A DNA stretch of 64,000 nt from Argopecten irradians (Eukaryota; Mollusca; Bivalvia; Pectinida; Pectinidae). A program made the position numbers and the translations under genes. The DNA lies in assembly GCF_041381155.1 (NCBI RefSeq), contig NC_091144.1, forward strand, positions 38,405,033 to 38,469,032, read 5' to 3'. Positions within the stretch are counted from its first letter, which is position 1. Every line of letters begins with the position of its first letter. Shown one piece after another: positions 46,793 to 58,499 of this stretch. The notes under the pieces are model-generated. The model worked only from the letters and a program-made list of their open reading frames with translations, did not search any database and had not been told where the DNA came from.

Positions 46793-49700
46793 TCAATTGG
46801 CAGGCGCCACCAAGTGTCCACTAAAGGTGGTATACCTGCTGGCGTAGTAATATGATTTCAGATTTCGTCTTGCGATTAAGTAGACTTGTTGATTCTGGTC
46901 TAATGATAAGTAGATGGTGTTTGATGAGGTACCCCAGCTTGGCAGACTTTCGGCCCACACTGTTACGATCCATTCGTCATCCTCGTTCTCGCCCGCAGCA
47001 GATCTGAATAACTGGACCGCGGCCTTTAACAAACATATATAGAAGTTACACAGCGAGGGGTTGTTGGATATAGAATTTATTTCACACACGTGAGTTTTTA
47101 GAAATGAAGGTTAAAAAAGACAAGGGGAAAAAGTATTTCGATCAAAGCTCACCGTATCATAATGCGTACGGAATGTATCCACATGTGCTACAAACAAATC
47201 GTTAATTAACAACTGCGATGTTTATTTGATATAATGAGAGCTGAATAACACACAATTATTGTAGTAGAAAGTATTCATGGAAACAATGTAAACGAGTTGG
47301 ACCAAACCTAGCGTATTTCACAGCACTGTAAAACAGGGATTGCTCCGGAGTTATTGCACGTATTAAAACGATAACATTTTTATAGTGCGCGAGTGTGTGT
47401 TCAGCAAGGTCACGCTTCACTGTTTTATACTTTGGCCTGGAATACGGTGTGTACTGTAAATAACACACACTCGACAAATACTCGGGATCACAAAATGTTG
47501 CAAAACCCTCGGCAAGCCTCGGGTTTTACTACATTTTGTGACCCTCGGGTACAATATCCCTATCCTTCATATCCACATATGAAAGAGTCTTATAATATGC
47601 ACATATGAAAGAGTCTTATAATATGCTTTGTGATTGGTTGATTCCCATGAATGGTACTATTTCTACGCGTGGGAAACGACCTTCTTTTTTGCTACAATAA
47701 TTTACCACGAAATGCTGGATTGAACGACGACACCTCACTTATCTGTAGATTTATAACGGTGCGTAAAAACAGTATCAATTCTCACCTTCTCGTATCGATT
47801 CGAACATGATAATAGATGAAAACATCTTTCAAATCTCCTAAATCAAACAGTTAAAGTTCAAAGCGATGACAAAATCATGCATGACAACAACTGTGAACGA
47901 CTTTTGGGGAATGTGTTTTCGTGCTGAACGTCAATCTGTGACGTCAAGAAAACGTCACAATATAAACGGCGCATTGGTACTTGACCGACTTTTGTTTTCT
48001 AGTGATACGGTCCTAATCTAGCTGATCGATTGATGAATTATCGGGTGGAAAACTCAAAACGGGAAAAAACAAAGACAAATACTAGTCATATGATAAATAG
48101 AATCTATCATTCGTTTCCCTTCATATTTGATTGATGATACTCGTTTCGATTTTTTTTGTGCATTTTTTCTCGCCAAAGGCTCGCAATTCTTAATTCTCAA
48201 CTGGTATTTTAAATGTAATATGAAGGGAAATGAATGACAGATTCTCTATGTATCAGTTAAAGAAGTCATATCAATCACTGTATTCTAGATAACACTGGAT
48301 CTTTTTAAATATATGTCTATATCAACGTTAGAAAAATGACGGGCGTATACGGACCAACACAGCGTTGTGGAAATAAACTAAAAGCAAAGCATGTTTTGAC
48401 AGAAACACATTGTACCATTCTTTATAATATCGACTGCTTTAGTGTGAAACTACTGTCAAAACTATGTTGATAAAGTGTATATCGACAATGCGTATATAGG
48501 TCATCGTACAAATGTTCATATACTATGTTATATAGGGACGATTGCAATGCGTATTGCCTCGATAATCCCTTCGGTCAGTCGCCATAATTAGGCTTATGTG
48601 GTTTATCTAAAGAAAGGCATATCAAACTGGTGTACAGTTTAAAGTCAAAATAATAAATAATTTACCCGCAAACACACTCAATATAACTCATTTGTACATT
48701 GCTAAGCGTACCAAACAGAACTGGTGTCAGTCTGGTTTTTTATAAACAAAAGATAAACATTACACCATATGAACAAACGCGCCAAAAGTGGGGATCTCGT
48801 TAAGGGCCATACAACATTAATCTTAGAACCAAATGGAAACTCAAGTAAACAAATAAATATCATTATAAATATCAAAAAGCAATGTCTTTCATATTTGTTC
48901 TGTTATACGTAATGTGTTACCTAAAAAGTTTGAAAATTTTAAAAACTAGTTGAATAGATTTTCATCAAACTCTCCTAGTTCATTTGTAATTTCTTTACAT
49001 TATACTCAGAAATACACGTTTTGTAACAATGTGTAAAAATAATGATATGTTTCTAGATTATGTAAATATATTACCGTTTTTCTTTCCTGTGCAGCTACAA
49101 CAATATTGAAGACATAAATGCCGGCCTCCGGAGCTGTGAACTTCCCAGACGTAGGACTGTATCCCGACCCGTGGTTGTGAAGTACACTGGTGTATGCCAA
49201 TACTTGACCATCTAAAGGACCCGCGTTCGACTCCATAGCTGTGAGGAAGGACACAGGAGTTCTAGATGATCCTGAAATAATATGTAACGTTCATGTACAT
49301 TCATGTCAGCTAATAAAAATGTATTTCCTGACAAATAATAAAAATAATTGAGAAAATTTAATTATACAATAGCAATATTACTCTAACAAAATATTGCTGT
49401 TATTGGTATACAGATGCATGAGTGATATCTAAAACGGCTGTTTATCTGCCATAAGGATCTCGATAAAATCCAGATTTCATCATACAAAACCAATATTTAC
49501 TCACTTTCTGATAAGACAAAATTGTATCACCGATAAAAAAAACGAAGTTTGGTTATTGATGAGAACCATGCCAAGACAGCTAGTATCCATAGTAATGGTT
49601 ACAAACACTGTCAGCCCCGGGCCAATACCTGCCGTCTATAAAATCAAAACATATATATTTTGGATAAGTTTGAGAGACAGCTTTTCATTGCGTGGTAAGA

Positions 49701-51662
49701 GTTCACTCCCTTGCGTAACAGAAACTCACACCACATCTTGCGATCCCATGTCATCTCCTGTATGAATGAAAACTGCATGCGTCTCATTTTAGTATCATAA
49801 TACTACTACTCGGCTCCCTTACAGGTCAGTTTTCAACCTTCAGTATGGAGTCACATCTCCCTTGACATTTTTTTACAAAAGAAGTAGAAGCATTGATATG
49901 GATAGTGTTTGTCCATTGATCGATGGACAGAGATTTGTATCACAGCGACCCCAGCCTTGTATTCGATTGCTTGTTCAAAGCTTTCTTGTTCTTTTTTTTG
50001 TTTTGGTCAATGAGGGCAATGACGTCAACTAATTATGATGACCACTGAGAGTCTCACCAACAGGAAGCGCATCTGAATTTCCACCCTGGGGAGGGGGAGG
50101 GGTGGGGTGAGGTCATTTTCCCAGGTCTAGTATTAGAATCAAGTCAACTTGACTTGGTGTCCCCATTGCTAGATGGCCACACTACCGACAGACGTTCGCG
50201 ACGCATTCTTGCGCGTTGTGATGCTCGACTTTTGTCTTGTGCTGTTACCAGTCTAGTTATCAGACTGAACATCAGCTGAAATTGTTATTCATGCGTGTTC
50301 ATGTTCAGGGAATCGTGGTGGCATGATTTGTAGCGGCTTTTCGCTTTGGTGGCATCTTACTTATTAGATAAAGTGCAAAACAAATTCAGACGTAAGCATC
50401 GTAACCCAGGAAAGTGTCTAGCCCACTACTTTAAAACTAGATACTGTACTGTTTTTTTCATTGAAGCCAGGATCTGTTTCTAATGTAAAATATAAATGTC
50501 CTTCATTTACACACATAGCAGGCGCAATTATAACATAACTGTTACATACTGTGTCTTATATTACATGTAGAACTACATTATGTGCTCTTAACAGAAGAAA
50601 AAATCCAGCTGGATTTAATAAAAACGGCAGTAGCAACATAAAACCCATCATATGTATATATATGAAACTCATGTGTTGGCTAGTAGTATTCAAGGGAACA
50701 ACCAACTAAATGAAAAACATACCTTCGGAATGGCCCCTGTGTATTTTAACCCGGCCGCTGATTGGCTGGCTAATTATGAATTTCAAAAGTAAAAATGTTT
50801 TCTGACAGGTAATTAATCCTAGATAACCATGATATGAACTTGGAAATTCATATTGAGATTTAGGTTCAAAATATCAATTTTGATAATGAATAGGTAAAAA
50901 CAATAGAATTTCAGGATTTTTTTTAGTGCAAAATGCGCCTGATTTCAATATACATGTAGCTACCCTGGCTGAAGGACCAAAACTTTTTTTCTATCTAGTG
51001 TTATATGAGAACATAGATTTTAAATATAGAACACAAAAGTTAAATAATATTCATTTGTTTTAATAATACATAACAAAACTTTAACAAACTTAAACACTGT
51101 AGTCTATGTAAAAGTATTTAGTTGGTTGTTCTCTTCAACTGTTAACCCGATATTACATGACAGAAGTGGGACAATGCGGGAAAATGAATTGGCTTCGATA
51201 CGCCCGCGTTCACCGCGTGCAGACATAAGTATGGCTGTTGTTGTCAAAAATGTACTCCGTCATTGGTACACAGAGGATTTTTATCTGTCATCCTTTCATG
51301 CCTCCAAAATGTACAAAATAATGATAGCAAAGTTTGGTTGTTTGCATAGTTAACATCGATTACGAATGAAACCTTGCGTTTATTTGATCTTGCAACCTCA
51401 TCTTAGACCGTCAATATACTTTTATTCTGAAATTTTTGTGTTCAATTAACTTTAAATGTTCGGTTTAGAAAGGCAGTGGGCCATTAACAATCATGTACGC
51501 CATAATGACGTCACAACGTTTAAGATTGGCTCGACAAGAGGACATTATACCGGAAATGTGAGATGCTCCATCGCCGATAGACCATAAATGATACTCATCA
51601 TTTGAACAACAATTGGTATTTAATTGTGTATATGTATGTCTAATTAACACAAAATATAATAT

Positions 51663-51696
<34 letters not shown>

Positions 51697-52450
51697 TTTG
51701 GTTCGCATTTAGAACTTCATTCTATATAGAACATAGTGCCACGAAATTTTTTCGGGATGCAATTAATTATTTGTAATATTTTTATCTTGAAGTAAAATTA
51801 GAAGCTCAGACTTTCCAGTGGTGGTAATGGTGTAAAGTAAGTAACTTTTGTAACTGAAGAAAAATACCAAATAGTCTGAACCTGTTTTTGATAGTGAAAA
51901 AATACCATTGTCAGCGGTGGAGCATCTTTAATATAAATATGTTTTCAAGTTGCTCAAAAGTCAAGGATAACGTCATTTTGACAGCATTTTGCGAAATGTA
52001 TTTTTATGAAAATCGTTGCTAAGATGATATTTTTTACTTCTGTTACCTGTTTGTATTCAAAATATAAAATATTTGATTGCAGACAATTTGCAAATAAAAT
52101 ATTTGTTTTCTGTATGTATCATACTTCTATCATTTATTACAATGATATATGGTATTTGGCGGTCTGCACCTACCGGGTATTCCTGGCATGCCTCTTGGTC
52201 CTTGGTCCCCGGCGGGACCCTGTGGTCCGTCTAAGCCATCTCGTCCTGGCAATCCTGGCACTCCTGGTGCACCTCTCTTGTTTTCACACTCTACCTTCAG
52301 CTTACATCCGGATGATCCGTCATCGTCCATCTTCCTATCGTAATTATCCATTTTGTTTCGTTTGGCATAATAGTTTGAATATTTGTCTTTGTCACAACTC
52401 ACTGTCGCAATGCACACGAGGGTGAAGATACAAATAACTGATAAATGCAT
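46793..52450 (-). CDS. Secreted collagen-C1q domain protein
   Basis: Minus-strand exons 52,450-52,174, 49,271-49,075 and 47,023-46,793 join in phases 1 and 0 and give 234 residues. Residues 1-18 form a signal peptide (MHLSVICIFTLVCIATVS). Residues 19-59 are charged and hold C49 and C55. Residues 60-92 are eleven uninterrupted Gly-X-Y triplets (GAPGVPGLPGRDGLDGPQGP...), followed by GSS and a C1q domain to the end. The C1q half encoded by exon 2 has SFLTAMESNAG, NHGSGYSPTSGKFTAPEAGI and YVFNIVVAA; exon 3 has AAVQLFRSAAGE, SLDQNQQVYLIA and SRYTTFSGHLVAPAN. The split inside the C1q domain is clean. The protein should trimerise through the collagen stem and act as a soluble lectin-like recognition molecule in haemolymph. 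Most bivalve C1q-domain proteins lack the collagen part, so this is the less common C1q-like type. The start is chosen by the signal peptide. Confidence 0.92.
47470..47640 (+). repeat. R1 element, palindromic right part, in C1q intron 2
   Basis: CTCGGGATCACAAAATGTTG ... ACTACATTTTGTGACCCTCG, then TATCCCTATCCTTCATATCC and a duplicated ACATATGAAAGAGTCTTATA. The left part is absent. Confidence 0.7.
48100..48248. repeat. Inverted-repeat element in C1q intron 2
   Basis: AGAATCTATCATTCGTTTCC and CTTCATATTT pair with AATATGAAGGGAAATGAATG and ACAGATTCT; arms of about 30 bases around an 85-base centre. Confidence 0.75.
50082..50112 (+). other. G-quadruplex-capable run
   Basis: GGGGAGGGGGAGGGGTGGGG provides four G-tracts of four or more with one-base loops, within intron 1 of the C1q gene (on its non-template side). 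Confidence 0.6.
51540..51935. repeat. R3 element, full length, with long poly-T, in C1q intron 1
   Basis: The left end GAGATGCTCCATCGCCGATA and the right end TTGTCAGCGGTGGAGCATCTT are inverse copies. The interior is the reverse complement of the 45,224-45,590 copy (TGTCTAATTAACAC, TCGGGATGCAATTAATTA, GTAAAGTAAGTAACTTTTG). A T-run of about 28 lies at 51,667-51,693. Confidence 0.8.
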
Positions 52451-53645
52451 TGTTAAATCTTTTGAAACGTCTCCTTGATCTTTTAATCTAAAACATGAAA
52501 TCAATATAAAAGTTCCACATGTGACAATGAGCGTTTGATGTTAGTATGATACGATTCTTTGCATCTAGATTCTAAATAGATTGCAGAACAAAATCATAAA
52601 ACATGATAGAAACTGAAGACAAATATTAGTTTAAAGAAACTCCCTCGACATTTCACAAACACTGACAAATATGCACTATATATAAAATTTCTTCTTTTTG
52701 TAATATAATTAATATCTTTTATCGGAATCATAGAAAAAAAACTGACAGGATTCTCGTAAAAGAAAAATGATTTTAATGCTCAAAAGAATAAATATATTTG
52801 ATATTGTCACAGTAAATCAATCAGACGTAATTTATTGTGTCGTCCCACTTAGTTACACCAGTGTTTAACGCCGAAAGGCGGCCTACATCTAATTACACCA
52901 GGGAGGACAGTACAACTGATCATTTAACAATCTAACCAAGATTAATTCAAACAAAAACATTTTAAATTCTATAGTACTGTAACCTTAGCGCTGGTCATTC
53001 TAAGCTGTATTTATCTTGGAATTGATTTAAACTAGACCATTTTAATTATTATTCAATTCAATTAATTTATTTCTATTTTTGACATCCTTAAACAAGGATC
53101 GAAGGCAAATTACAAAAATAGCATTACATGTATAACACAATGATAATACAATATTTAAAGAATGGCGAATGCGCATACTTGTAAGATACAGCAGATGAGT
53201 TTTGTTTTAATTTTAGATCAACCATTACTCTATTCGTATTGCATATACATATTCATTAAAATTCAAAAGATAACAACGATGACAAATTTGTAATAGATAA
53301 TAATAAATGTTTATATCATTTCTAAAGGTTGATTTCTATATTCTGTTGCATAGTAGAGTTTTTGTACACTAAACAGATGTGCTTGGTTAAACATTTATAA
53401 AAAAAATCAGATTAGCAATTTGAAGTTTCGATTGGAAATATTACAAAAATGAAACGAAAATTTGATTTTTGACGAGCTTTCTAACGGAATTATAGAATTA
53501 AATATGCAAAGAATAGTCGGACAAAACGTACAACATAAACGAAAAACAAAACATGTTTGACGGAAAAACAATCTTACCAGTTGTTAAGCTCGCACATCTC
53601 TGTTTCAAATGCTTTTTCCACGTCAGCGTTCAGAACTTAAATATT
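52451..53645 (-). other. C1q 5' region with a possible 5' UTR exon
   Basis: On the minus strand TTCATGTTTTAG precedes the start-codon exon at about 52,490 (an acceptor), and AACAACTG followed by GTAAGATT at about 53,580 is a strong donor. Joining them would place a 5' UTR exon at roughly 53,580-53,640 that contains a six-codon upstream frame (MCELNN, then stop). The TATATATAT near 53,826 could be a TATA element. All of this is inference from splice consensus. Confidence 0.3.
53045..53165 (+). repeat. Possible LINE 3' tail
   Basis: AATTCAATTAATTTATTTCT followed by TTTTGACATCCTTAAACAAGG and AAGGCAAATTACAAAAATAG resembles the A/T-rich 3' ends of molluscan LINEs in reverse orientation. No coding part is attached. 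Confidence 0.3.
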
Positions 53646-54059
53646 GTTTCGCCAGGGTTTCTTTTTCTACAATGACCTTTTCATATAGCTCAAATTATTA
53701 ACATATGTTATATATTTTCTCACGCTCTGGTATTTTAGCATAGGCTAATATAAATGCGATATCAAACGAACACGAATTTAACATTACTTACAAACAGCTG
53801 TGGGTAATGTTACATATACTCTGCATATATATATATTGTTTTCATATTTAAGCATTTATTGTGCGCACAACCTGTCTGTAGGTTTGCATACTGTTTTAAA
53901 GTATTTCATTTCGGGTGCACTTATATGACCATTAGATTCCTTTATTAAAGCCGCAGAAACTATATCTAAAAATGAATAAATATTATATTCTAAAAAATAG
54001 CTGTGATCCCCTGATGAAATATCTAACAAAAATGCGGTTACTATAGCATAAAAAGTTTT

Positions 54060-54490
54060 CTTTCATACCTACGGGTGTAATACCGGCTGGTCTAGGGCAA
54101 TACACTCATGTCGCCTGGGGCTGTACTGCATGGCTACCCATGCAATAAAGCCTCGTGATATCACGGCGTCAACAAAATCTCTATTTACTCGGTAAAATTT
54201 TAACATTATGACTGGTTTTACTATAAAAGATGCAAACAACGGAATTTGGGTTGAAAATCAAACGTTATTTTTCATGTATGGTAAATTGACTTCCAGTGGT
54301 GGATTTCTTTGAATTTATTTCGAAATGGCGGGATAATGTAGATGTAAAATTGCAATAAAACGTCGAGGTATGAAAGAAAAATACTCTTTCATAAGTGGAT
54401 ATGAAGGATAGGGATATTCTACCCTCAGGATCACAAAATGTTGCAAAACCCTCGACAAGCCTCGGGTTTTACTACATTTTGTGACCCTAG
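54060..54490 (+). repeat. R1 palindromic element, near full
   Basis: Left part CTACGGGTGTAATACCGGCT, GCATGGCTACCCATGCAATA; right part TTTCATAAGTGGATATGAAG, CAGGATCACAAAATGTTGCA and the inverse CTACATTTTGTGACCCT. The open frame on the minus strand here is a repeat product. Confidence 0.75.
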
Positions 54491-54887
54491 GAAAGCAAAA
54501 CATATAACCGTTGGCTTTTAAAATACGTTCTTATTGCAATCTTGAGATTGAATATAAATCAAAAGCAACTTTGAATAAAGTAAATGAATGACAAAAATGT
54601 CATATTTCACTCAGATAGTGTTATTTACATTTTAATTCTATCTTTATAAGAATTTCATTAATGGATATCATCAATCGCTACTTTCATCTTATTTTTTGAA
54701 AATTGTTTCACATGTTGATTGCAAGAGTTATACTTGCCGTCATCATTCTTTCCTTTCATAAAGGTACATATCTTATCGAAACAATAATGTAAATATCAAC
54801 ACGAGTTTGGTAAGGTTGTGGATTCTCAAACATTTACTAAGCTTATCGTCAGTACTGCACCTTTAGTTGATTTCTGAAGAATCAAAT

Positions 54888-55052
54888 ATTCCGTCTTTGC
54901 CTATTACAGAGTTAGCTCCCTTGCGGGATTGTCACGTCATTATTTTGTGAGCGCAATTCACTTCGTTTTCTCCTAAAAGTATGACGTTACGCTCGACATG
55001 ACGTCACAATCAATACCTATCCGCAAGGACAGAAAACTCTGTAATACAAAAA
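54888..55052. repeat. R2 MITE-like element, full length
   Basis: ATTCCGTCTTTGCCTATTAC followed by AGAGTTAGCTCCCTTGCGGG at the left; CCGCAAGGACAGAAAACTCTG and TAATACAAAAATACAGAAT at the right are the inverse. Interior GTCACGTCATTATTTTGTGA with inverse TGACGTCACAATC. Confidence 0.75.
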
Positions 55053-55139
55053 TACAGAATATCAATTACTATAACCTGGGTCCCTATGTTTCACGGTGTC
55101 GGTGTGTTGTTTTGTGTCTTTAGTGGCATGCCTCAGAGT

Positions 55140-56345
55140 TATGTATAGGAGAAACACCTCATTGTTCATTATCTTGACTAATCTACAGTTTGAGGTGTTT
55201 TTCTTACCTAAAACATGGCACTCTGATGTACAATGCTAACTATGGCTATTGTGTAACTAATCTACAGCTACAGGTAAAGCCTTCAACCATCTTTGATATT
55301 GAACACGTCAGCACAGTAATTGTTGTAATAAATGTCTACTCTGGTCGTGCATGCGTTGCATGAATTTTTCATGAAATTCCATACCAATGTTATTACCAGA
55401 GAATTTTTTGTGAGTTTGAGTTCTCTTCATTCTGAGTGGAGCAGTACAAGAGGCAACATGGCAGACAGTACAGATCAGATAGTCAAACTATGTAAAATGA
55501 TTATCAAATTTCCAATAACAGAGTTTATTTTATGGTATGTTAATTTAACTGCTCTTTATGTCAGAGGCAGACCATTCACTTGGATATAACTTGTCGGAAA
55601 TTCACAAGATATGGAGCATTACCATGGAAACGTATTAATTTTGAATATACTGCTCTACATTATGAAATGAAGAATATGATTGGTCCTAAAACATAATATC
55701 AAGTTTTAGTGGATTCTAAAGGAAACTACATTGAAATTCAGTGAAAACGGCAAAGTGATGAAAAGAAAGCTTAAAATTTCAAATTTGTTCAGTAGGCTTT
55801 GTGTGATTCTTGGATAAGGAATTATACCGAAATTATTCAATTTGGGAAACGTGGATTTATGTGTTACGTGTATGTATATTCAAGAAATGAAGCAATTAAC
55901 AATGGAATTATTGGGAAATATACCGAAAGCATTCATTCAATTTTCAAAGAAAGAAAGTACATATACCTATTTAAAATTAAAACATCATTGTAGGAATACC
56001 TGTGCTGTCGAAATACTAAAGAGTCTTGATTTTCAACACAAGGAGTAATTTTATGCGTTGTGGTTGATGTGATTGGATTTATGCCGCTGTCCACGAATCA
56101 ATATATAAAACAGAAAATATGTAATAATATGTATTATTGAAGTTTTCTATTACATTTATGTTGAATTTGATTACATTTATTTGTTATTTATCTGTCCAAT
56201 TTTACAATGCTGCATGTAGTGTCACTCTCTACCTTTCATTGTACATTAGTTTACCTGGAACTGTAGATTAGTTGAAACTAATCTACAGCTACAGGTAAAC
56301 TAATGTACAGTGAAAGGTGTACTAATTTACAGACAGAACAAGTAC
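55140..56345 (+). mobile_element. Possible non-autonomous element with ACTAATCTACAG ends and coding-like core
   Basis: ACTAATCTACAG occurs near 55,178, 55,257 and 56,277, and its inverse CTGTAGATTAGTT near 56,262. CTACAGGTAAA follows it at two of these sites. The centre has coding-like pieces: a frame from 55,458 (MADSTDQIVKLCKMI, FPITEFILWYVN, VRGRPFTW) and another at 55,842-56,048 (LCVTCMYIQEMKQLTMELLG, FQHKE), with stops between. I do not recognise the protein. The right end is a strong hairpin (56,229-56,320). It could also be a decayed host gene between two repeats. Confidence 0.35.
56229..56320. repeat. Near-perfect 90-bp hairpin
   Basis: ACCTTTCATTGTACATTAG, TTTACCTGGAACTGTAGATT and AGTT are followed, after three bases, by the inverse ACTAATCTACAGCTACAGGT, AAACTAATGTACAG and TGAAAGGT. 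Arms of about 43 bases. Confidence 0.85.
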
Positions 56346-56514
56346 TTGAACAATAGTCTAAATAAAGTACTGGGGACAACAAAAGATGACATCATAGCCA
56401 TGTTTTAAAGTAATTTAAAATTGGCAAGCGTTTCACTATACAAGAAGGCAAAACACGAATATACCGCAGTCTCCCAAAAAACACGCACAACACTTCATAC
56501 ACGCAACACATCGC

Positions 56515-56592
56515 ATACATCGGAGGCCGTCCTAACATGACCCTGGCTATTAATATGACGCTTATTTAATCAAACTTACAAACAAAACAAAA
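56515..56592 (+). repeat. R5 repeat, terminal fragment
   Basis: GGAGGCCGTCCTAACATGAC, GCTATTAATATGACGCTTAT, then TCAAACTTACAAACAAAAC; matches 35,625-35,690. Confidence 0.55.
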
Positions 56593-56599
56593 ATCCAAT

Positions 56600-58499
56600 T
56601 GTCGTCCTCATCACCGCACATAACTGTTCTACGCTACGCTACAAGAACGGTGAAATGAACTAGCATAGTACACGGGGAACAATGCGTTTGTTTTTTATGT
56701 AATTTCATCATTGCCATAAATAAACATTATTGCTTTGTTTTGGACACAAAGTGAATCTTTATGACTTTCATCCTCCTAACGAATCCCTTAAAGTCGCTTT
56801 TCCTTGCCTGTGAATTATTAAGTGTTTGTGACAATGTAACAGATTATTATATTATGTGGGTTCTGTACGCTAACCCCAACAATACTCAGACTAAAAAAAC
56901 TCATATAGGAAGAATGGAACGACTGTTTTCTATTTCTCGGTATAACTTAACTAGAAGGGAGTGGTATTGGGAGTCTGGGGTACAACAATACCATACCGTT
57001 GTCCCCAAACGCTCTCACTACACACCAAAACTGAAATTCATTTGAATAGCATATACGTCGTGTTAAATCATCTTAATTTCTAGATTTTTTTCAGTTATAG
57101 AATGCCCTTTAAATAATCCGGGGTCATCCAATTCCATTTATGTCTAAATTCACTGAGTCATCGGAATTTTCTGTAACTAGATCTTGCTTAATTGCTTCCA
57201 GAGTGCCATTCGGTTTTTCCAATGTAACGTGAACTTTTTGTACTAATCCATTTACTACGCGATTTTAAAAACGGATGTAATTATTTCGTATCCTATAATT
57301 CTTAATTGAAGTAATTTTTATCCTACATGCATACCCGTCTGTAAGTATCTCGTTGTTACACGGAACTTACCGCTGATATTACTTCTTTAACCCATATGTT
57401 AGACAGGGAACTGACGCATTATACTAAATAGCCTAAGCTACTAAATATTGGGCAGTTGTATTTGGAAGATATAGGGTCTAAAATTATATGTGCCCGAATT
57501 AGGTGAATATTTTGACATGCTATATGTTCTCTTCAGTAATCTATTGAAATTGATAAGGTTTGGCGAATTAAGCTGTGGTAATCATTCGAATGGACCAGTC
57601 AAACATGTAGTATGCCTTATAAATCTTAATATTTACAACACAGCATTAATGCATTGTAAACCTGTATGCATGATAAGTTTGGTTGGAAACATCCCTGCAG
57701 AAATCACTTTATAATAATTAATAAATGAAGTTGTAGACCGCAATTTGGCTTGTTACGAGCATTTTCATTGGCTTAAATCAGCCCATAAAGGAAAAAATGG
57801 CGTCGCCGTTTGTAACGTCGCTTCTGATTGGCTGAGATGACGGCGTAATAATTTCATAGACAAGAGTCCCAAAATGAATTTTAAATGTTGAAGAGATTAT
57901 CTTTAGTAAATTGAATTATAAGGATTAACTTCGGTTTATGATGAGAGTACACTCAGAATTTTGTGTTATATCTCCATAACATAAAAAATCTATTCAAGTT
58001 AATCCTTAAAAAAATGAAATTGTAGACCACAATTTGGCTTCATGGTCTGGCCGTTTGTACTTAAATTTCACTGATACTGTAGATGTAAATATAATGATTT
58101 TGGTAGTACTGCCAAATATCATTTTCAGCTCTTATTTCTACTTGTAAAATTTATAAAATCTGTACATTGTATGTAAGTTTTAATGGTGCTTAACATATTA
58201 AAAGCTCTTCTGGAATCATGTGTATGAAAGTTACGGCGCAAATAACTTTAAACCAGTGTTAATTTGATAAGATCTCATATGAAATGAACGTAAGATACTT
58301 TTTATTACATAGCTACAACAATTTACATTTTGAAAGAATTCAACGTCAAATTAAAATATGCCCGCCATTTGGTCACGACGTCCTCAAATTCCAAATCCTG
58401 ACATCATATCATTGATCGCGATGAATTCCCAGCCAATGAAAATCGCTGTTGGTTGTATTAAATAAGTTTGGTTAAGCCACTCGCCTTTCACCTAGCCGG
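56600..58499. other. Intergenic, one short direct repeat
   Basis: No gene supported. A 30-base word (TGTAGACCGCAATTTGGCTT at 57,732; TGTAGACCACAATTTGGCTT at 58,022) is repeated directly. Confidence 0.45.

Noticed and set aside
54315-54503. Minus-strand frame of 62 codons
   Set aside because: It lies wholly in an R1 palindromic element and similar frames appear in the other R1 copies.
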